From assembly GCA_030267965.1 (NCBI GenBank), contig BRYA01000137.1, forward strand, positions 13,048 to 43,241: a stretch of DNA of 30,194 nt, written 5' to 3'. A program made the translations under genes and the position numbers. Below, in pieces: positions 6,455 through 15,325 of this stretch (position 1 is the stretch's first letter; the number at the start of each line of letters is the position of its first letter). This DNA is from Triparma columacea. Taxonomy: Eukaryota; Sar; Bolidophyceae; Parmales; Triparmaceae. The notes beneath the pieces were generated by a model. The model saw only the letters and a list, made by a program, of their open reading frames with translations, did not search any database and was not told where the DNA came from.

Positions 6455-9294
6455 ATGGAGCTATTTGGTGGTGATAGTGATGATTCGGAAGACGAAATAA
6501 TAATAAGAAGTAGTGAAAATGGTGTTATGGCATTTCATACGGGTACAGAGTAAGTTACATTGACGAGTGCGTGTGTGTGTGTATGGGTGTGTAAGTGTGG
6601 GTATAGATATATGTGCTTTTCAGCCGTACTCAGACTTCAGGATCGACGAGGGAACCAGCACAAGCCAACTTTTGCACGTGATGACCGCTGCCTGTCGCCG
6701 GGACTGCGAGACCTTGTAGATTGACGCCTCGCAGAAGGCGACGATGCCCGCGACGAGGTGGGCGACGACCCTCAGTTGCTGTCACTAGAGGAACCAAACC
6801 CTCTGCAACTGTGAATATCCCTCCAACAAATACTCCCACCAACAATCACAAATACTCTCCAAATGCTCTCCATAACTTACACTTACACATACACACAATA
6901 CACTCCCCATCTACCTACAGAATGAACATGCTCCTACACCTAAAGTCCACCCTATCCTCCCTATCTCCTCTCTCCCTTCTCCCACACCCTTCCCTCCCTT
7001 CCTCCCCCCCCACTCCCCCATCCCCCCCCCCCCTCCTAAACCCAAACCTAACAACGTTAATAAAGAACCTCCCACAATCAACTCTCCTATCCTCGACAAC
7101 ACTAAACTTAAATGAATACCTCCCCCTCACAACCTCACATGGTTACAGAGGTTTAATATCACTCACCTCATCACACACAGGAGGTAGTGTTATCCACTCC
7201 TTAAAAATACCTTTAAAAACACGGAAAGTTAACTTCAAGGATACATACTGCCTTAATGCTCACTACGCAATGGAGCATGAGACATACCTAGCGAATGGAG
7301 ATACTAACAAAGGCGGTGGCGGTAACGGGGTTTTACCTAAACCTTGGTCTTCCCTATTCCCCCAACAATCTTCCTTCTCCGTGTTTGATGATTTAATAGT
7401 AATGACTGTAGGTTTGTTAAATGTATACAGAGATGAGAGTGGGGGACTATTTAAATGGGCTACTAGCTTGGAGGTTGATGGGATGGCTGGGAGGGTTAAG
7501 GGGATTAAGGATAGGGTTGATCGATACGACGATGATAACGACGATGATAAAGACAAAGATAAAGACGATGATAAAGCCGAAGTAGAACTTACTAACAATC
7601 TACAAGGCTCTACCCTCCTAGCGACAATGTTCCACTTAGACTCCTCACGTCTGCTCACTTACCTAGGCGGTGACGATGTGAAGTTTAAGGAGGTTTTAAA
7701 GGAAAGGGATATGCTCAGGATGGAGTACATTAGAATCTTCGTTACACCCATGGAGGACACTACGGTGGAGGAGGGGGGGGAGAGGGGTTTATGTAAATGG
7801 CCTGGGTGTACTGAAAAATTAACGAACGATAGGACTAGAGGGGAAGGGGAAAATAAGGGGAGAAGAATGGGATTAAACAACTACTGTAAAAAACACCTCC
7901 GACCAGGGTGCGAGTGGAGTAGTTTCGTACACTGTTACTGCGCTGTTAAATCCCGTGCCATGGAGTACAGTCTACCTTCTTCTCCCACCGACTTCGGTCA
8001 TGAGGCAGGGAGGCTGGTAGCACCGGGGGTGGATTATTGTAACAACTCTTACAAACCAAACGCTGTAGTCGGGGTGGGGGAAGGGGGGGAACTACTTGTA
8101 CTCAAGGTTAAGGATGGTGAGAATTTGAGGGAAGGGGAGGAGATTACTATAGACTACGGTGTTAAGGACACGGGGGTTATATACGGAACTTACGGATACG
8201 TAGGAGGGGGAGGGGGGATATGGATTGGAGGGGAAGGGAGAGTTGAATGGGAGGGGGAGGGGGGGATTAAGGGGGGGGATTTGGTTTGGGAAGATGAGAG
8301 GATGGGGTGGGGGGGAAGCATTTTTGGGGGGGGGAAGTGGGTAATTAAAAGAGACGGGGAGGGAGTGTGGGAGGGTGAACTTAAGGAGTTGGAGGAGATT
8401 TTAGAGAGGGTTGAGAGGGAGTGCGAGGTTGTTGAGGCGTGCTTCGCCTCGGGCGTCGTGGGTGATTGGGGGTTGTTGAGGAGGGGTGTATTCACGTCTG
8501 TTAGGTCGTCTTTGAAGCTCGCCATTGCCGGGAGGAGGGTCAGGGGGGAGATGGACTGGTACGCCAACAACAGGCACTGGCAGATGCACGTAGGGCCCGA
8601 TAAGATGGACAGCCTCGTCACGGCGGCGAGGGAGAGGACGAAGGTATGGAGGGAGGAAGGGAACGCAGAGGAGGGAAGCAAGGAACCATTCAGGGTTGTG
8701 GAGATGGGGACGTACGTGGGGTACTCAAGCCTGGTTTGGTGCGACGTACTAGACGGGATGGTCGGGAGGGGGAACTACGAGGTTTTTACGATCGAGGTGA
8801 GGCAAGGGGGCAAAGAGGGGGCTAGAATTGGAGGGGGACCCCCAAAACTTCAAATCTAAACCGTCTCTCCCCCCCCGACATGGCAGGTGCACGGACCTTT
8901 CGCAGACGTAGCTCGGGAGGTTGTAGGCCTCGGCAGTTGCTCAGGTGTCGTTCAGGTAATAGGGCCTTCGGACGTTGAGGATGGGATGGTTGAGGCTAGG
9001 GAGGGGGCGGGGAAGAGGGAAGGGGAACCTTTCGTGGACTTGGTCTTCATCGACCATGATAAGGAGTGCTACCTTACGGACCTGAAGCACGTGGTTGGGA
9101 AAAAGTACCTGAAAAGGGGATGCAAGATCGTGGCGGATAACGTAGTTGTAGCGGGGATCAACGATTACCTCGATTACGTGGACAAGGGGGAGGAGTTCGA
9201 GGGGCATAGGGTGGAGGAAGGGTGGATTGAATATAAGGGGGACATGGAGGGAGGGGAAGATGGGGTTAGCATATGCACATATATTGGGGTGTAA
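6455..9294 (+). CDS. SET-domain / catechol O-methyltransferase-like fusion protein
   Basis: Proposed exons 6455-6549, 6921-8796 and 8887-9294 (792 residues). Intron 1 (GTAAGT...CTACAG, 371 nt) joins GA|A in phase 2. Intron 2 (8797-8886, GTGAGG...GGCAG) is phase 0 and restores TIE-VHGPF. The first domain (about 100-450) is SET of the RuBisCO-LSMT/SETD class: GYRGLISL near the start, NNSYKPNA at 406-413 in place of NHS-x-PNA, and GEEITIDYG with Tyr444. An acidic Asp/Lys loop sits inside it. The second domain (about 576-792) is COMT-like: WYANNRHWQMHVGP, SAM motif VVEMGTYVGYSS (Glu626), FIDHDK with Asp713 and Lys716, and ADN with Asp741/Asn742. These match the metal-binding and catalytic residues of COMT. 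It would use SAM twice, on a protein lysine and on a catechol-like phenol. The 5' end is the least certain part. Confidence 0.82.
6624..6810 (+). other. Candidate cassette (poison) exon within intron 1 of the SET-COMT gene
   Basis: A GC-rich 187-bp segment sits in the AT-rich intron, bounded by a good acceptor (TGTGCTTTTCAG before 6624) and a GTGAAT donor at 6811. Its length is not a multiple of three. If included after exon 1 it would run into a TGA at 6682. It could be a regulated non-productive exon, or a sign that the 5' gene model is wrong. Confidence 0.3.
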
Positions 9295-9333
9295 CAAAAT
9301 TAGTCTTGAATTGTCTGCACCCTCATTGAACTA

Positions 9334-9996
9334 TTACTTCGATAAAAGTTCCCTGACCGTTGGCAGAAACAAATAGATCGCACCCCCCAGCGCCCACCAA
9401 GCCGGGGCATGCCCTAGCCTAACGCAACCTTCCAAATACTCATCGCTGTAGTCCTCGTATATCCACGCTACATTCCTCCCGTATATCGTGCGGATAAGAA
9501 AGATCTCCTCGACCACCTCGAGGAACCAGATGTTCAAAGGGTAAAGGAGGACGAAGAGGTAGGGCACGGGAAGGAGGGGGGAGAGAATGGAGAGAAACAG
9601 TGGGAAGTAGTCAAGCATTATCGGAATGTAGAGGAGGTTGGCGAAGAACTGGCCGAATGAGGTATAAGGATCACCTCTTTCAAAAAAAGTAAAGGTTGAC
9701 TCTGCAAAGGTGTACGCGAGGGCGCCCAAGAAGGACAAAAATTTTGTCTCGGCCGAATAGCACGCGCACCACACCACGGACCACAGCAGCAGTGCTACGA
9801 CCCTCAGTTGTTGGGGGATAGTGTGGAACTGAATGTGCCCCAACTTGAACCATTTTTTCGACCGGATACCAGCAGCAGACGATGGTAAGGGAATTCCAGG
9901 ATATGTCCCGGCGTAAACTTCATTGACGCGGGATTTTATGCCGCGATTCAAAGACTTTGGGGACTTCTTTGCAAACATCAACGAGTGCCAACCCAT
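9334..9996 (-). CDS. Multi-pass membrane protein, function unknown
   Basis: 220 residues from an ATG at 9996 to a stop at 9334, with no intron. The first 65 residues are basic and soluble. Then come hydrophobic segments at about 66-85, 87-103, 116-140, 142-165 and 197-213, giving four or five membrane spans. The stretch from FLEVVEEIFL through IYGRNVAWIYEDYSDEYLEG to a final WWALGG helix resembles the conserved end of the ABC_trans_CmpB-type membrane family (PF06541), but I saw this by eye only. It converges with the SET-COMT gene (39 bp between stops) and diverges from the small membrane protein at 10212. Confidence 0.75.
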   Translation of the reverse strand: MGWHSLMFAKKSPKSLNRGIKSRVNEVYAGTYPGIPLPSSAAGIRSKKWFKLGHIQFHTIPQQLRVVALLLWSVVWCACYSAETKFLSFLGALAYTFAESTFTFFERGDPYTSFGQFFANLLYIPIMLDYFPLFLSILSPLLPVPYLFVLLYPLNIWFLEVVEEIFLIRTIYGRNVAWIYEDYSDEYLEGCVRLGHAPAWWALGGAIYLFLPTVRELLSK

Positions 9997-10211
9997 GATT
10001 TCAGGGGATCAGTGGGGTGAGGATTAATTGGATTGAACGTCGAGGTGTCAAAAAGCTAATTATAACTATGTGGTGTCTCTATGCACACAATTACGACAAA
10101 ATCTGTGGAAAGAAAAGGCCCAATTAAATTAGAGGATCTTTTGTGTTTTGTGTGTGGGCCATCAACAACAGTAAAAGTGTCAACTGCGTTTCTCTCCATA
10201 GACCCACGACC

Positions 10212-10646
10212 ATGTCCTCGTCCCTTCCCTCTCTCCCTTATCCTCCTGGTCGCATCCTCCTCCTCCTCAACGGTCTTGCCCTCACATCCACAGGCCTTTC
10301 ATACATCATGGGTCGAGATAGGCAAACTTTGAAGAGCCTTGACGCGCTATTCAACGAGAAGGCGAAGTTCAATGGCGGGATCAATCTCATTGCTCCCTTC
10401 GCCGGGTGTGCTTACTTGTCCACCAGCGTGGTCAACATAATTGCAGCCTTGAAATTCGGGGACTTTGAGTGCAGGGCAGTGATGATTACAACTGGTGCGT
10501 TCTTCCACCTGGCTATGGCGGCTGTTAGGGTTGGGCTCATGGGGGAAAGGAAACTGTTCTATCGGGATGGGAAGGTGAAGAGCATGAGCACGACGCAAGT
10601 CATTTTAGGGTTAGCGTTGCTGTGGGGTGCTTCTCGGGTAGGGTAA
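10212..10646 (+). CDS. Small four-helix membrane protein, function unknown
   Basis: 144 residues from the first in-frame ATG; the frame runs open upstream to 10143 but only with a GTG. Four hydrophobic segments are visible: about 13-33 (RILLLLNGLALTSTG), 57-80, 89-109 (AVMITTGAFFHLAMAAV) and 128-143. A loop rich in Lys/Asp lies between the first two. No family is recognised. The 215 bp to the divergent gene at 9996 probably act as a shared promoter. Its stop is 54 bp from the end of the convergent phosphatase gene. Confidence 0.7.
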   Translation: MSSSLPSLPYPPGRILLLLNGLALTSTGLSYIMGRDRQTLKSLDALFNEKAKFNGGINLIAPFAGCAYLSTSVVNIIAALKFGDFECRAVMITTGAFFHLAMAAVRVGLMGERKLFYRDGKVKSMSTTQVILGLALLWGASRVG

Positions 10647-10700
10647 CCAAATTTAAATTAACGCCAAACCCCAACATGACCCTTTCAAATCGTAACTGAT

Positions 10701-11798
10701 TCATCCACCCTTATGCTTCCCCTTCCAACCTCCCCTTTTATATTCTACCTCCCCGTCTCTGATCTGCTGCATCTGCGTCCTTATCTCCGGCATGTGTCCG
10801 CCCCTCGTCTCCCCCCTCCTCCCCTTCCTCTTAAACACATTGGCCACTTCCACTGCCTCTTCCACCGTCAAGCTCGGCACTAAGCCCATCAAGAGCGGTA
10901 TGGCGATTGTCCCCGTCCTCCCCCTCCCGCTCAGGCAGTGAATGTAGACCACCTCCCCTTCGAACACGAGCCTACTCAGCCTTTCCACGAGCGACTGTGT
11001 CCTCCTATCATCCTCGACGTCAAAATCATCTATCGGGAAGCTCAGGCTTCGAACCCCCTCCTTCCCCATCCTCCCAACCAGGTCCTTCAAACAATCTCGA
11101 TAAGGCGGCTCGTCTTCTATGAGGCTAACAAAGGTCGTAATCCCAGCGGAAAGTATTTTTGTAAGGTCCTCGGACATCCCGCCTCCGTACCATCCCCCCG
11201 GTAGAGATCCGACCATAACTTTACCAGAGATCAGCCAGTTAGAGTTTTTAGTCGGTCCTTGCACCTTTTTCCCAAGTTCCGGGTCGTCCAAGCTCGGTAC
11301 ATCAATTGTCACCTTCTCTTCTTTCCCCTCTTTATTCCCCAATCTCCCAATTATCACCTCCTCCACAACAACCCTCTCCCTCGCCCTTCCCTCCTTCCAC
11401 CTCCTTACTACATCCGCTAAATCTTCCAACCGTATATCCCCCAAAGCATTCACAAGATCCAATCTCACATCTTGACCTTCGCTCGCTTCCTCTATTGTGC
11501 GACGTGCAATATTATGAGGGTGCCAAAGAGCTGCGAGTAGGAAGGCCTCGCTGTTGAGAAACTTTGGTGAGATCAGGCTAGCAAGATCGTTAATCTCCCG
11601 CTTGGCGACAGATAACTCCAATCCCTCGTCATCCCATGGTAGAGATCGAATATCGGCCGCAAGCGCATCGACGTCGATTGCTGTTGACATGATCCAGTCT
11701 TGGGTCTGGGAGGGTGTTTTCAAGATTAAAAGCAGCATTGATTCTGAAGTGGCGCATAGCGATAATGCGGAGGCATTTGCACTCATCGCGGGTAGCAT
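10701..11798 (-). CDS. Dual-specificity protein phosphatase-like protein
   Basis: 365 residues from the first in-frame ATG (11798); starts at 11786 or 11690 (MSTAIDVDAL) are equally possible and the last looks most natural. The N-terminal half is helical and unassigned. The C-terminal half carries the Cys-phosphatase signature HCLSGRGRTG (C-x5-R; Cys288, Arg294) preceded by FPIDDFDVEDD, whose Asp (257 or 258) fits the general-acid loop. A long helix (SLTVEEAVEVANVFKRKG) and a basic tail follow. Such enzymes hydrolyse phosphotyrosine/serine or, in some subfamilies, phosphoinositides or glucans; the substrate cannot be told here. The 160 bp to the YigZ gene form a divergent promoter. Confidence 0.85.
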   Translation of the reverse strand: MLPAMSANASALSLCATSESMLLLILKTPSQTQDWIMSTAIDVDALAADIRSLPWDDEGLELSVAKREINDLASLISPKFLNSEAFLLAALWHPHNIARRTIEEASEGQDVRLDLVNALGDIRLEDLADVVRRWKEGRARERVVVEEVIIGRLGNKEGKEEKVTIDVPSLDDPELGKKVQGPTKNSNWLISGKVMVGSLPGGWYGGGMSEDLTKILSAGITTFVSLIEDEPPYRDCLKDLVGRMGKEGVRSLSFPIDDFDVEDDRRTQSLVERLSRLVFEGEVVYIHCLSGRGRTGTIAIPLLMGLVPSLTVEEAVEVANVFKRKGRRGETRGGHMPEIRTQMQQIRDGEVEYKRGGWKGKHKGG

Positions 11799-11958
11799 TT
11801 TGTTGTCGTTGTTTTTACTGTTGAGACCTTTTTTAGATTGATCTGTTTTTACAAGATTTCCAAAGCACAAAGTTCTTTCCTTTCGTTCTTTCTTTCAAAG
11901 CCTTTAAACTCGTACCCGCGAATTATATTACCATCATAGCGCGTCTTCTATCCCATCC

Positions 11959-12738
11959 ATGCTCAAAGCTGTCGTATATATGATTTTCTCTCTTTGCACA
12001 ACGAGAGCTTTCCTTTTCCCAATACAATTTCACCCTCCACAGCACGTCACGACGCGTCTATTCGCAACTCTCACACTAGTCGATGATATATTCGAGGCAG
12101 AGATAGTCCGAAAGAAGAGTAGGTTCATAGGAGTTGCCAGAAGAGTGGACGATTTCCCAGAGGCGGAAAGGTTCATCAAGGAGGTTCGGGAGGTAATTGT
12201 GGTGATTGCAGTTTGACGTGACGTTGGCCGAAGTACTCACCCTAGCCCGCATCCTCCGAAAACCGCTCTCCTGTCCCACGTTCGACAGCAGCACCCCAAG
12301 GCCCGTCACGTTGTGTTCGGGTACGTTGGGTGTAACACGGAGCGCTCGACTGACGACGGTGAGCCCACTGGTACTGCTGGTTCACCCGTTCTTCAGGCCG
12401 TGAAGGGGGAGGGTTTATCGGAGGTTTGTTGTTGCGTTGTGAGGTACTCTGGGGGGATAAAACTTGGCGCCGGAGGTCTTATACGTGCTTACGGTGGAGC
12501 TGCCCGTGAGGTTCTTCGTTCCGCCGAGACTGTCGAAATATCGGAGAGGGTATCATTCTCGGTTTCCATCCCACCATCTAATGTCGGAGATATTTACTCT
12601 GCTGTATCTGCCTTCGGAGGGGTCGTGGAGAGTGTGGGGGACAAATATAGCGTTACGGTACCATTGGAGGAGGCAACGTTGTTTGTAGATACCTTGACAA
12701 GCCGGACTGCGGGCGCTGCTACAATAATTGAGCAATAA
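11959..12738 (+). CDS. YigZ/IMPACT family (UPF0029) protein, possibly plastid-targeted
   Basis: Two exons: 11959-12192 and 12289-12738, joined in phase 0 over a 96-nt GTAATT...GACAG intron (an acceptor three bases later is also possible). The product is 227 residues. Exon 1 has a hydrophobic leader with TTRAFLFP, then the start of the domain (EAEIVRKKSRFIG). Exon 2 begins QHPKARHVVFGYVG and carries the family signatures STDDGEPTGTAGSP and VVRYSGGIKLGAGGLIRAYG. Eukaryotic IMPACT proteins bind GCN1 and restrain GCN2; bacterial YigZ proteins lack the RWD domain. This protein also has no RWD and is closer to the bacterial layout. The leader resembles a signal peptide with Phe after the cleavage site, as in ASAFAP-type plastid preproteins. 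Confidence 0.9.
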
Positions 12739-12900
12739 CGATAGAAATGAATGTAACATGAACGAAAGCATATTATTTTTGGCTTGCGCAGTGTCTGCAC
12801 AGTTTTATCATTATAAAGTCGCCCCTATTGGCCAACTTTGAATACTCCTCCACCCCTCCTGTACAGATTATGTTTTTATCCAGCCTCGTCCCTCCTGTCA

Positions 12901-14702
12901 TTACAAATTGACGCTCATCCTCCTCTCCTCACTATCCTCCCTGACAACTAACTCTCCATTCCCCTCTCCCTTCTTCTCTTCCTTCCCTTTCTTGTTCCCT
13001 TTCCCCTTAACCTCGTAGCATCCGCCCTTCCCCATCCCAAACCCCCCCTGTTCCTTATATCTCCTCTCCTCCTCGTCAAGCCTCTCCTTGATGTCCGGGT
13101 TCAGTTTATAGAACTTCCTCTCGTAGTGGTCCACGTGCCTCTGCTTCAGGGGGAACGAGAAGGCCTGCTGGATGAGGGTGTGCCCGTCGATGCGCTCCGG
13201 AAGGCGCTTGAAGTAGAACATTATACCCTCAAACCCTAGCTTGAATAGCCTTGGGGCGGAGTAGCGGAGGAACGTCAAGATGATCCTGTAGACTATCTTC
13301 CAACCCTCGGCAAGGAAGCAGTCCCAGACGCCAGTCACCAGGTCGAAAGGGAAGCTGTTTGTGAAGATACACATGAACCACTGCGTCGCGTACATGCTTA
13401 TGTGGCAGTTCTCCCTCGCAAAGTGCTGCGTTAGCTTGGGGAAGAACTTCTTGATGAGCTTCTCGCCGACGTAGAGAGCCTTCTGGGCCCCTGGCATGCC
13501 TTGCTGGTACATGGTCCTCATGTTGCAGGTGGGCCCGGTCATCATGTTCACGACTTGCCAGAAAGTCTGCTCTTCGGGCATGTACGTGAGGAACATGGCT
13601 GTGATGAAACCCAAGCCCTGGCAGTAACCCACCTCCTCGTCGTAAAGGCTGAGGCGGCGAGCGAAGCGAGAGAAGGGCGGGAATGTTACGGTTGTTGATT
13701 AGAAGTGTGCGACGAAGCGAGGAGGAGCTGAAGAGGGGTCGAAGCGACAAACTAGATCTGCCCCCGCACACCAAATTTTCATTTTCGTCCCCTCTCACCT
13801 GTACGCCCTGAGGACTCTTCTCAGCTTGTCCTGGCCCTCTCCCTTGTCCTTGAACATCCTATGCCTCGGGAACGTCCTGTTGATGTCCCTCTCAATCGTA
13901 TCCCTAATATCCTGGTTCGGCACGTAGGTCTCGCTGAGCGAGATTATCCTGTCGTACCTGCCAGGGTTGGCGGCGATCATGTCATCGACACCGCCGACGA
14001 GGTTCCACACCTTGCCGCGGACGGCGTCGGGGACACCCTTGCGGATGCGTCGCTTCACGACGTGTTTTTGGCGTGTGCTGCGGAAGGGGGGGAGTGTGAG
14101 GCTTGGCTAAGTAGCAGTTGGAGTGTAGGCGTGAAGCGAGGGAAGAGCTACCGAAAGTGGACCGGCCCACTTACACAACCCTTTCGTTGACTCGCTCCGC
14201 TCGTCATCGCTCACCTGTATTTGTTCCACTCCGAAATCATGGCCACCCACTTTATGCTCCTGCTACTCTCGAGGTCTGCCCTCTTCTGTCTTTCCTTCTC
14301 TGATATGAGCGCCTTCGTCGTCCTGCTCCCGCCCGACGTTCCCGTGGCCCCGTCGATGTCCTCGATAATGAAACCGTATTTATCCACTAAATAAAACTCT
14401 TCCTCCTGGGTCTCGTGGCTGTCGGCGGCCTCCTCCTCCAAGTCACTGTCCTCTCCACTGTCCTCATGAGAATCAGTTCCCCCCACGACTGTGTCGTCCT
14501 TGGAGCCGCTGTTCTTCAATTTGAGTTCCAACATGTACTGCTCCGCAGCTTTGTCTCGTTCATTTGCTGTGGCCTTATCAAAATCGGACTGTTGGGGGAG
14601 GGAGGGGTTCGCAAGGGGTTGAGAGAAGGGTGAGAGAGCAGTGGAGGTGCGAAGCAGAAGGATGCCAGCGTGTCTTTGAGGTGAAACATGATCATATTCC
14701 AT
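12901..14702 (-). CDS. TBC-domain Rab GTPase-activating protein
   Basis: Three exons on the minus strand: 14702-14215, 14077-13799 and 13648-12901, both junctions in phase 2, giving 504 residues. The joins rebuild KYS-TRQKHVVKRRIRKGVP and RAYS-LYDEEVGYCQG. The N-terminal 150 residues are acidic and low-complexity. The TBC domain runs from about 155 to 380 with both catalytic fingers: Arg230 in IERDINRTFP and Gln266 in YCQG. Later motifs such as ISMYATQWFMCIFTN and PFDLVTGVWDCFLAEG are typical of active TBC proteins. The tail is Lys/Glu-rich. It should stimulate GTP hydrolysis by a Rab and act in membrane traffic; the Rab is unknown. The first ~40 residues look unconserved and the start may be later. 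Both introns carry the GCGAAGCG-type element. Confidence 0.92.
13649..13798 (-). repeat. TBC intron 2 with three TCGCTTCG elements
   Basis: This 150-nt intron contains, in the transcript sense, TCGCTTCGAC, TCGCTTCGTC and TCGCTTCGCTCGC; the last is just upstream of the CCTCAG acceptor. On the plus strand they read as GAAGCGA at about 13741, 13714 and 13662. Confidence 0.75.
14078..14214 (-). repeat. TBC intron 1 with related inverted elements
   Basis: In transcript sense, this 137-nt intron starts GTGAGCGATGACGAGCGGAG and later contains CCCTCGCTTCACG. The two parts are rough reverse complements of one another and of the element in other introns, so the intron could fold into a hairpin. Confidence 0.6.
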
Positions 14703-15325
14703 AACATTTGTGTGTGTGTGTGTTTAACGACATTTGAAGGCATTTGACGCAATATAATGTTCTCGCGTTGTCACCATGTGACTTAATGTGCCATTTTGTA
14801 GGATTTTCGTTCGTGTCGTATCATATTTGACGCATCAATAAAGCACACACAATCCAAAAAACCCGAGGGTGGTAACTGTCTGTACTCAAACTCAATCTAC
14901 CTAACCACTCTAGCGCTATTTAGCCCTTCGTCACCTCTTCATACACCATATATCCTCTCTCACCTTCGTAGGAGTACCACATTGACCTGGAATGTCTGAT
15001 TTTCCCCTATTTCTATCGTCGACGCTATTGAGGGCGTCTCCTTTCTCCTCTTTTGTGCTATCTACGTCATCTCTCGTACCCTCGTCAGTGGAAAAGGACC
15101 GTACGATGGTCTGAAAGAAGCTCATTTTAGCGCTACTGTAAACCTTGACCTATTCCTAATTGACCAAATTTTTCATCCATTTTCCTTCCTTCGCCAGGAC
15201 GTTGGGGGCTCGATCTTTTTTTCCTCAATCCTGCCCTCTGGCTTCACTAATTCCCTATCGCAACCTTCTTTACCACCCATTTATCCACCTCCGTCCTTCT
15301 AATCTCTCCCCCCCCCTCTAATATC
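14703..15325. other. Divergent intergenic region between the TBC and giant p25-alpha genes
   Basis: 623 bp. A (TG)n run lies at 14709-14722. A short minus-strand frame (14931-15125) is the only possible gene. The stretch before 15326 is C-rich (CCCCCCCCTC) and probably forms the 5' UTR of the giant gene. Confidence 0.5.
14931..15125 (-). CDS. Possible small protein, unknown
   Basis: 64-codon frame from an ATG (MSFFQTIVRSF) to a stop. It is rich in Asp, Lys and Ser with no recognised domain. It might be a small gene, a first exon, or chance. The ATG and amphipathic start are the only support. Confidence 0.22.
   Translation of the reverse strand: MSFFQTIVRSFSTDEGTRDDVDSTKEEKGDALNSVDDRNRGKSDIPGQCGTPTKVREDIWCMKR

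Noticed and set aside
6716..6734. A 19-nt GT...AG segment as a mini-intron
   Set aside because: Removing it does not restore any useful frame, and such tiny introns have no support elsewhere in the window.
6721..6920. Arg- and Pro-rich extension in frame with the SET exon
   Set aside because: It begins without an ATG, runs through what looks like intron sequence ending in CTACAG, and is not protein-like. The exon 6549-6921 join is in phase and simpler.
14583..14688. Possible extra intron near the start of the TBC gene (CCCCCAACAG acceptor-like sequence)
   Set aside because: No acceptable GT donor lies between the start codon and this acceptor, and the frame is open, so I kept it as coding.
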